A DNA stretch of 11,093 bases from an uncultured Planctomycetaceae bacterium (lineage in GTDB: Bacteria; Planctomycetota; Planctomycetia; Pirellulales; Pirellulaceae): positions 1 through 11,093 of the forward strand of contig CAIYOB010001428.1 in NCBI GenBank assembly GCA_903927685.1, given 5' to 3'. The notes below the pieces were generated by a model. The model had not been told where the DNA came from, did no database searches, and was given only the letters and a program-made list of their open reading frames with translations. Position numbers and translations under genes: made by a program. Shown here piece by piece: positions 7,099 through 11,093 of this stretch. Position 1 is the stretch's first letter. Every line of letters begins with the position of its first letter.

Positions 7099-7219
7099 CC
7101 CTAACCCGAAGCGCGAGCGAGAGGGGACCATCCTAATCCGAAGCGCAAGCGAGTGGGCAATGACCGCCAATACCGCCCTTTCCCTTACGCTCATTTCCAA
7201 CTCGCTTGCGCTTCGGGCC
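7099..7219. repeat. Cluster of three CCGAAGCGCAAGCGAG dispersed repeats
   Basis: Copy one (7099-7126) reads ccctaacccgaagcgcgagc and continues gagagggg, copy two (7132-7157) reads cctaatccgaagcgcaagcg and continues agtgggc, and copy three (7199-7219) is inverted, aactcgcttgcgcttcggg. The 17 bases at 7138-7154 are the exact reverse complement of 7200-7216, so the cluster can form a stem with a 45-base loop. No coding frame accounts for it. It behaves like a short interspersed repeat; copy number elsewhere cannot be judged here. Confidence 0.7.
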
Positions 7220-7603
7220 AGCGGCAGGCAGACAGGACAATCCCGGTAGCGATCCTCGCGCGAATTGTCTTAGGACAAGCGAACTCGGTTGTTCGCTAGG
7301 CTCGTTGCCGTGTTTCCACCGACCGGGGCAAGGACCGGGTGGCGGCTTCGGCGGCCGCCGGCCGCGTGGCCAGCGGCCACGCGGCGTCCTGTCGCAAGTG
7401 GCGGGCGTTCAAGGCGGGGCCGAGCCATGTCGGGCCGAGCCAACGACGACGCCTACTTCCCCCGTTCGGGGCCTACGACAAGGGCGACATGGCATCGCGG
7501 GTCCGCTGGACGTCGTTTGTGGCCCGGTCCGCAGAGAAACTTGGCTGGAGTTGAAGCGAGTGCTCACTGGCAGAAGAATTCTGGCCCCAGTCGGACGGAC
7601 GTC
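7220..7603. other. Non-coding or unrecognised stretch
   Basis: Together with 6869-7219 this makes a gap of about 735 bases without a credible gene. Open frames on the plus strand (for example 7206-7730 and 7289-8014) are arginine/glycine/proline-rich and overlap the real minus-strand gene at 7604-8617, so they look like frame shadows. The only structure seen is the hairpin at 7361-7385 and a short direct repeat (tcgggccgagcca-like, 7420-7442). Confidence 0.5.
7361..7385. repeat. Perfect 11-bp-arm hairpin
   Basis: The arm gccgcgtggcc (7361-7371) is followed by a 3-base loop (agc) and the exact reverse complement ggccacgcggc (7375-7385). It stands in a GC-rich non-coding stretch without a following T-run. 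It could be an RNA 3'-end hairpin or a remnant of a repeat element. Confidence 0.5.
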
Positions 7604-8617
7604 TTACGTGTTCGCCGCCTCATACCGGTCGAGCCAGCTTTGCAGATCACCAAGGGACTGGAACCGCAGCAGGGACTTGGCCAGTCCTTCCAGCGCAGAG
7701 GAAGGCAGTTGCCGGACGCGGTCCTCGTAGTCCTCCGGCAAAGTCCCACAGATTTCGGAGAGCAGCGCCAGCAGGACACTGGCTCTGCCGCGAGCCTCTC
7801 CACGAGCCTCTCCACGAGCCTCTCCACGAGCCTCTCCGCGAGCCTCTCCGCGGGCCTCGGCAAACCGCTCGACGGACGTAATGTACGGCATTTTTCGCGT
7901 CTCCTCGAATTCGACGATCTCTTGCGTCAATTGCCTTTCCAAGTCCACTCGCAGGTGCATCATCCAGTCCAGCAACCGGAAAGTCTCGCGGACCTCGTCT
8001 TCATTATAGCCTAAGTCGTACAGGCCGAGCACCAGCAGGCGTTTGGCCCGATAGCGGCCTTCCGGGTCGCCCGCCGTGCGGAGCGCCTCGATCTGGCCCC
8101 GGGCCACCAACACCGGCAGCGAATGGTCGTCCCGCCAGTCGCCGTCCAGCCGGTCGATCAACTTGCAGACCGGGAACTTAAGCCGGCTCTCAAATCCCCC
8201 GACGCGGAACACGTCTTCGTCGGGCACCCAGCCGCGCCGCAAGTCGGCCAGCACGGCCAGCGTCATCACGCGCCGTTGGCAGATCCAGTAGATGCCCGCG
8301 TTGTACCGCGAAATCCGCGAGGCAAAGCCTTCTTCAAACGACGACTGGATCTCCAGATGCAATAGAATCCATTGCTCTTGCCCGCTCAACAGACAGACTT
8401 TCACCAACACGTCCACTTGGCGGTTCCGCTTTCCCGCCTGGCCGACCACCTGGCTCAATTCCTTGTCGCACCATTCCGGTTCGACCGCCCAGTCGATCGC
8501 GGCGTACTCGACCGGGAAGTACTTGGCCAGGAAGACGCACAGAAACCGTCGCAGGGCCTCCTTCCAGGCGCCGTCGTAGTCGCTGTCCTGATCCAGGATG
8601 GAAAGTTCGTCGCTCAT
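7604..8617 (-). CDS. Rpn-family PD-(D/E)XK nuclease / putative transposase
   Basis: The protein has 337 residues. The N-terminal half resembles the Rpn (recombination-promoting nuclease, YhgA-like) families common in cyanobacteria and planctomycetes: YDGAWKEALRRFL at 14-26, then D69 in RQVDVLVKV and the E89-x-Q91 of WILLHLEIQSS, the PD-(D/E)XK acidic core in its ExQ variant, followed by FASRISRYNAGIY and VMTLAVLAD. Rpn relatives in E. coli cut DNA and stimulate RecA-independent recombination. Residues 254-277 are six EARG units, forming a charged, probably helical linker before the C-terminal domain (LLRFQSLGDLQSWLDRYEAANT). The ATG at 8617 is the first Met and fits the family N-terminus; AAGGGG is only 2 bases upstream, too close for a normal ribosome site. 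No partner gene is adjacent. Confidence 0.8.
   Translation of the reverse strand: MSDELSILDQDSDYDGAWKEALRRFLCVFLAKYFPVEYAAIDWAVEPEWCDKELSQVVGQAGKRNRQVDVLVKVCLLSGQEQWILLHLEIQSSFEEGFASRISRYNAGIYWICQRRVMTLAVLADLRRGWVPDEDVFRVGGFESRLKFPVCKLIDRLDGDWRDDHSLPVLVARGQIEALRTAGDPEGRYRAKRLLVLGLYDLGYNEDEVRETFRLLDWMMHLRVDLERQLTQEIVEFEETRKMPYITSVERFAEARGEARGEARGEARGEARGEARGRASVLLALLSEICGTLPEDYEDRVRQLPSSALEGLAKSLLRFQSLGDLQSWLDRYEAANT
7787..7860. repeat. 12-bp tandem repeat encoding (EARG)6
   Basis: Plus-strand units gagcctctccac at 7792, 7804 and 7816 are identical; units at 7828 and 7840 differ by one base (gagcctctccgc), and a decayed copy starts at 7852. The 12-base period preserves the frame of the Rpn-like gene and yields EARG units at residues 254-277. 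Near-identity of the units points to recent expansion by slippage or unequal crossover. Confidence 0.9.
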
Positions 8618-8625
8618 GACCCCTT

Positions 8626-8654
8626 ATGATCCGTCATGCCGGCGCAGCCGTCAA
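8626..8654 (-). promoter_or_regulatory. Possible promoter of the Rpn-like gene, near-leaderless
   Basis: On the minus strand TTGACG (8654-8649), a 17-base spacer and GATCAT (8631-8626) resemble a sigma-70 promoter with five and four consensus matches. Transcription would start only a few bases before ATG 8617, implying an almost leaderless message, which would agree with the absence of a well-placed ribosome site. This is inferred from motif and spacing alone. Confidence 0.22.
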
Positions 8655-8837
8655 GGCGACGGCCGTTAACGTCCGACTGCGGGAACTAAGCACGCTGCTG
8701 GCCGTGGACTGCTCCACCGAATCGAGCCCGCCTCCTTCCCGGGCCGTCCCGCTCACCAGCACTTTCCGCGCCAGTGACACCCATCCGCTTCAGCGCGGCG
8801 ACCTCTTTTCCGACGTTCATGGTCAGGCGTTTTCTCC

Positions 8838-9029
8838 TTGACGCATTTACGGGGACTGACGCAACTCCGAGAACTGTCCGTCGCGAGCGCTCAGGTCACC
8901 AACGCCGGACTGCAGCATCTCCGACGACTGACGCAACTCCAAGAGTTAACCCTCAGCAACACCAAGGTCACCGACGCTGGCGTCGCCGAACTCCAGAAAG
9001 CATTACCTAAGTGCAGCATCAGTCGATGA
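8838..9029 (+). pseudogene. C-terminal remnant of a leucine-rich-repeat protein
   Basis: The frame encodes two and a half LRR units of the bacterial/RI-like type: HLRGLTQLRELSVASAQVTN, AGLQHLRRLTQLQELTLSN, TKVTDAGVAELQKALPKC. The ending LQKALPKCSI is a typical planctomycete LRR C-terminus and leads to a normal TGA. The only start available is TTG 8838, without a ribosome site, and codons upstream of it (8790-8837) are in frame but no longer LRR-like. The 5' part of the gene is therefore missing and the remnant is probably not expressed. The sequence between 8618 and 8837 holds no recognisable gene. The recognition as LRR is confident; pseudogene status is inferred. Confidence 0.7.
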
Positions 9030-9124
9030 CCACCGAACCAATTACCACCTCGAAGCCCCGACGCCGCTGGCTGCAGTTCAGCCTGCGGACGATGTTGGCG
9101 CTGTTCGGGTTATCTGACTTCTGA
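9026..9124 (+). pseudogene. 32-codon N-terminal stub of a planctomycete LRR-type or hypothetical protein
   Basis: ATG at 9026 overlaps the TGA of the preceding LRR remnant (ATGA). It encodes MTTEPITTSKPRRRWLQFSL continuing RTMLALFGLSDF and then a TGA. The basic cluster RRRWLQFSLRTML followed by the start of a hydrophobic helix is a recurrent N-terminus of planctomycete LRR and other surface proteins, normally continuing into a full transmembrane segment and a long protein. Here it stops after only six hydrophobic residues. It is best read as the first codons of the next gene of an old tandem LRR operon, the rest of which has been lost or replaced. Confidence 0.6.
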
Positions 9125-9697
9125 GGGCAAGCGTCTTCGGCCGTCTGGCCCGTCGTCGCTTGCGCTGCGGATACGGCAGGAGGGATGGCACTTGCGCAGG
9201 CGATCCGCGTTGGACTGCGAGACTTCAACTGGGCAAAGGTTGAGGTAAGTCAAGCCGGGAACTTGGCACAGCAACGAGATGTCACGATCATCGAGGGACC
9301 TCCCGCATCTGTCCCTTCCCTCGATCACGACGATCTTTTCATCTTCACGATTCGGCGGCAGCATGTGCGGGCCAAAGCAGATCGCGATCCCCCCGTCCCG
9401 AACGTAGACCGTCCCGCCGATGGCGGATATTTCCACCAGCAGCGGATGGGCGCGGATGAACTCGTCGTTTGCCGACACCAAGATCGGCCCTGGTATCGAA
9501 CTGCGTGGCAGGAAAAGGGGGGCAGGAAAAGGGGATAAGTCCAATATTCCGCCCACATTCTTCCGCATAATTGGACTTATCCCCTTTTCCATCCCTGGGC
9601 TTCTCCGGTCGGGACCAGAAGACGCAAGTCTTGATTCGACCAAAGAAGGTCGGCGGGGTAAGCGAACGTACAATATGGACCTACTCGCACCTTTCAC
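9110..9697 (-). CDS. Degenerate LRR-like hypothetical ORF, crossed by a palindrome
   Basis: From the GTG at 9697 the frame gives 195 residues. The second half looks like protein: VSANDEFIRAHPLLVEISAI, GGTVYVRDGGIAICFGPHML, then LDDRDISLLCQVPGLTYLNL and ADRLRKCHPSCRI, which resembles the end of a planctomycete LRR protein (compare LQKALPKCSI on the other strand). The first half (residues about 35-63) is the translation of the inverted repeat at 9525-9590 and adjoining duplicated purine tract, and residues 1-34 are arginine/serine-rich without recognisable features. No good ribosome site is seen for GTG 9697, ATG 9592 or ATG 9568. Most likely a broken gene whose true 5' part was replaced by a repeat insertion. 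It starts 2 bases after the TIR gene stop on the same strand. Confidence 0.38.
   Translation of the reverse strand: MKGASRSILYVRLPRRPSLVESRLASSGPDRRSPGMEKGISPIMRKNVGGILDLSPFPAPLFLPRSSIPGPILVSANDEFIRAHPLLVEISAIGGTVYVRDGGIAICFGPHMLPPNREDEKIVVIEGRDRCGRSLDDRDISLLCQVPGLTYLNLCPVEVSQSNADRLRKCHPSCRIRSASDDGPDGRRRLPSEVR
9507..9590. repeat. Perfect 21-bp inverted repeat with a duplicated 14-bp flank (REP/MITE-like)
   Basis: Positions 9525-9545 and 9570-9590 are exact reverse complements (core ggggataagtccaa / ttggacttatcccc) around a 24-base loop. Immediately upstream the 14-mer ggcaggaaaagggg is present twice in tandem (9507-9520 and 9521-9534), the second copy running into the stem. Similar aaaagggga...tcccctttt palindromes are familiar as dispersed REP-like elements linked to Y1/IS200-type (RAYT) transposases, but no such transposase is in this window. 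Confidence 0.75.
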
Positions 9698-9698
9698 T

Positions 9699-10304
9699 TC
9701 ACTCGTGTTTCGGCTCGTAGTGAATCTTGATCCCCCGGAGCAGCTTCTCGAATTCTCGGTTGAATGCCTTCGTCTTCCATTTCGAGAAGTCCACGATGCA
9801 CATCTTTGTCAACACCCGCCATAACTGCCGGTCCGATGTTTCGTACTCCAGTTTGGCTCTCCACGAATCATCCAGGGCGACGGGGCAAAGGACACATCGG
9901 TTCTCCCGTTTCTCCTTAGCGCGCGCCATCTCAACTTCGTTCTCGACCCAATCGCTCGTTGTGGATGCATTGGACAAGACCGGAACAACCACGTCGGCGC
10001 AGCGAATAGCGTTGGCGATCTGCGCCTGCATCGGTCCGGCAACAAGGTCGGCACGGTCGATGAAAACGGGGAAACCGGCCTTTCCAAGTCGCGCAGCAAG
10101 CTTTTCTGCAAACTTCGCGTCAACGTGCGAGTAGGAGATAAACACACGAGCGAACGGACCTTGCGCACGTTTGTCCAAAATTCTTGCTTGCAGTTGACTA
10201 ATCTCTCTAGCCGTCAAATCGGTGTTGTAAAGTCTGGCCTCCAGGACTTCCCAGGGGAGAAGACCGCATCCCCGCAAGAACTCAACGGCAATCCCACCGT
10301 GCAT
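9699..10304 (-). CDS. TIR-domain protein (putative NADase / immune effector)
   Basis: The protein has 201 residues. A TIR domain spans about residues 53-175: strand A with RVFISYSHVD (53-62), the helix FAEKLAARLGKAGF (65-78), FIDRADLVAG (81-90), VVVPVLSNAST (105-115), SDWVENEVEMARAKEK (117-132) and CVLCPVALDDSW (137-148). E123 in the S-x-W-x-x-x-E pattern is the expected catalytic glutamate of NAD+-cleaving bacterial TIRs, several of which act in phage defence. Residues 1-50 contain EFLRGCGL, which I recall as a linker between N-terminal repeat domains and TIR in larger bacterial proteins. Coding-like sequence continues nine codons above the ATG to a TGA, and no ribosome site precedes the ATG, so the gene may be 5'-truncated. 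Third codon positions are richer in A/T than in serA or serC, suggesting transfer. Confidence 0.8.
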   Translation of the reverse strand: MHGGIAVEFLRGCGLLPWEVLEARLYNTDLTAREISQLQARILDKRAQGPFARVFISYSHVDAKFAEKLAARLGKAGFPVFIDRADLVAGPMQAQIANAIRCADVVVPVLSNASTTSDWVENEVEMARAKEKRENRCVLCPVALDDSWRAKLEYETSDRQLWRVLTKMCIVDFSKWKTKAFNREFEKLLRGIKIHYEPKHE

Positions 10305-10331
10305 AATGAGTGTGATATTGCCACCGACTTT

Positions 10332-10940
10332 TCACGGGATCGGTTTGGCCGGTTCGCTGATTGGAAGGAACTGTGCCCAATGAATCGACAGCTGGTTAAG
10401 GTCGCCGCCTTCGAGCCAAACAAAGTAGACTCCGCAATGAGGTTCATTTTTCTCTGGTACACCTCGTCGCGACTGGGCCAAAGTTGGGCGACGTGGCCAA
10501 CCTCCATCATCTTTTAGGCGGTTGACTTCGTTGTCGTCGAGCATCGACTCCCAGCCCTCAGCAATTCCCTTTCGGGTGACCGTCGTGGTTCCTGAAACCG
10601 TAAGCTGCGCTGATACGGGCTTCATTGTCCCCTTAGGCAGGTCGCGGTGTTCGGGTGCTAAATGACGCTGACAAGCGACGTTGAAAAGGTCCTTACAGCC
10701 GGCTGCGGTGTACTCGAAACCTTGAACCGATACGACGGTCCGCCGGAATGGAAGTATGCTCGCTAAGTGGCGGGGTGCATCGCGTCCAACGAGTTGCTCT
10801 GATGGCCAGGATGAGCAATCCTCGTCCCGAATCGGTTCACATGCCTTATCGGTCCCTGCCAGCCAGTGCTCCGGCGCGCGAAGAGGCAGCCAGAGGATGA
10901 ACCATCGCTTGTCTAAGAATGGCTGCAACCATTCGACCAT
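10332..10940 (-). CDS. Unrecognised protein upstream of the TIR gene
   Basis: From ATG 10940 the protein has 202 residues; TTG 11015 or ATG 10979 would give 227 or 215. No start has a convincing ribosome site; 10940 is chosen because the protein-like text begins with VEWLQPFLDKRWFILWLPLR and upstream codons are arginine-rich. The sequence has mixed hydrophobic and charged segments such as VVSVQGFEYTAAGCKDLFN, AQLTVSGTTTVTRKG, GWESMLDDNEVNRLKDD and GVYFVWLEGGDLNQLSIHWA, with no signal peptide or membrane helix and no family I recognise. Codon third positions resemble those of the TIR gene. Its TGA lies 27 bases before the TIR ATG in the same frame, so the two are probably one transcript, or one gene split by a stop. 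Function unknown. Confidence 0.5.
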   Translation of the reverse strand: MVEWLQPFLDKRWFILWLPLRAPEHWLAGTDKACEPIRDEDCSSWPSEQLVGRDAPRHLASILPFRRTVVSVQGFEYTAAGCKDLFNVACQRHLAPEHRDLPKGTMKPVSAQLTVSGTTTVTRKGIAEGWESMLDDNEVNRLKDDGGWPRRPTLAQSRRGVPEKNEPHCGVYFVWLEGGDLNQLSIHWAQFLPISEPAKPIP

Positions 10941-10956
10941 TCGATTGCGCGATATC

Positions 10957-11093
10957 CTACGTTCCGCAGGTCGCGTCATGCATTTCCGGCGGGTTTTGGG
11001 GAGCCGAGAGATCAAGCAGGACGACGACCGGATACGGCACGAGGTGCCGCCGAGTGAGCGAATGGTAGCCGAGATCCTGGGTCCGACAAGGGG
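10957..11093 (-). CDS. C-terminal end of an unknown gene cut by the window edge
   Basis: A frame open from the right edge ends at a TAG (10959-10957) and gives 44 residues including LTRRHLVPYPVVVLLDLSAP. Its third codon positions are mostly G or C, more so than the competing frame of the downstream ORF in the same stretch, which supports it as the coding one. It would end 16 bases before ATG 10940 of the next gene. Too short to assign a family; the beginning lies outside the window. Confidence 0.3.
   Translation of the reverse strand, partial: PCRTQDLGYHSLTRRHLVPYPVVVLLDLSAPQNPPEMHDATCGT

Noticed and set aside
6869..7099. 77-residue N-terminal extension of the TPR lipoprotein
   Set aside because: The GTG at 6868 has a ribosome site and is followed directly by a basic, hydrophobic signal peptide with a cysteine; the extension would bury it.
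7787..7860. CRISPR or regulatory iteron array
   Set aside because: The units are 12 bases without spacers and encode EARG in frame, so it is a coding tandem repeat.
7206..8014. Plus-strand genes at 7206-7730 and 7289-8014
   Set aside because: They overlap the Rpn-like gene on the other strand; their serine/leucine repeat tail is the complement of the EARG repeat and no domain is visible.
10332..10334. TGA as a selenocysteine or programmed readthrough codon joining the unknown ORF and TIR
   Set aside because: No convincing SECIS-like stem was seen after the codon, and no selenoprotein context exists. Kept only as a split-gene hypothesis.

Overview
The window looks like a high-GC planctomycete chromosome, most likely near Pirellulales. 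This rests on a leucine-rich-repeat (LRR) gene remnant followed by an N-terminus of the type RRRWLQFSLRTML, an Rpn-type PD-(D/E)XK protein, a cytosolic serine-biosynthesis pair of ordinary bacterial type, and many short dispersed palindromic repeats between genes. No rRNA, tRNA, CRISPR array or complete insertion sequence was found. Almost all credible genes are on the minus strand.

Positions 1-6868 (left part, housekeeping). Reading in the direction of transcription (right to left): a TPR lipoprotein (6868-6131), serC (6027-4930), serA (4892-3267), a repeat-filled gap, a GT2 glycosyltransferase (3036-2302), a GT87/GT-C-like membrane glycosyltransferase joined to it by an ATGA overlap (2305-440), and a small BON-domain protein (314-96). 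SerA and SerC catalyse the first two steps of serine synthesis from 3-phosphoglycerate. The GT2/GT-C pair fits a two-step scheme: a cytosolic enzyme loads a sugar on a polyprenyl phosphate and a membrane enzyme uses it on the outer face. The GT-C gene carries an in-frame insertion of diverged, G-rich repeats that can form G-quadruplexes.

Positions 6869-9698 (middle, accessory). A long non-coding stretch holds three copies of a CCGAAGCGCAAGCGAG repeat and a tight hairpin. It is followed by an Rpn-family nuclease/transposase-like gene with a 12-bp tandem repeat encoding (EARG)6, and then a graveyard of LRR genes: a plus-strand LRR tail, a 32-codon N-terminal stub of the next gene, and a minus-strand LRR-like ORF crossed by a perfect 21-bp inverted repeat.

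Positions 9699-11093 (right part). A TIR-domain gene and an unrecognised upstream gene lie in the same reading frame, separated by one TGA plus nine codons. Both use more A/T at third codon positions than the serine genes, which suggests acquisition by transfer. This pair is the best candidate for an undescribed (defence-like) system, although the TIR gene may be a 5'-truncated remnant. The C-terminal end of one more unknown gene may run off the right edge.
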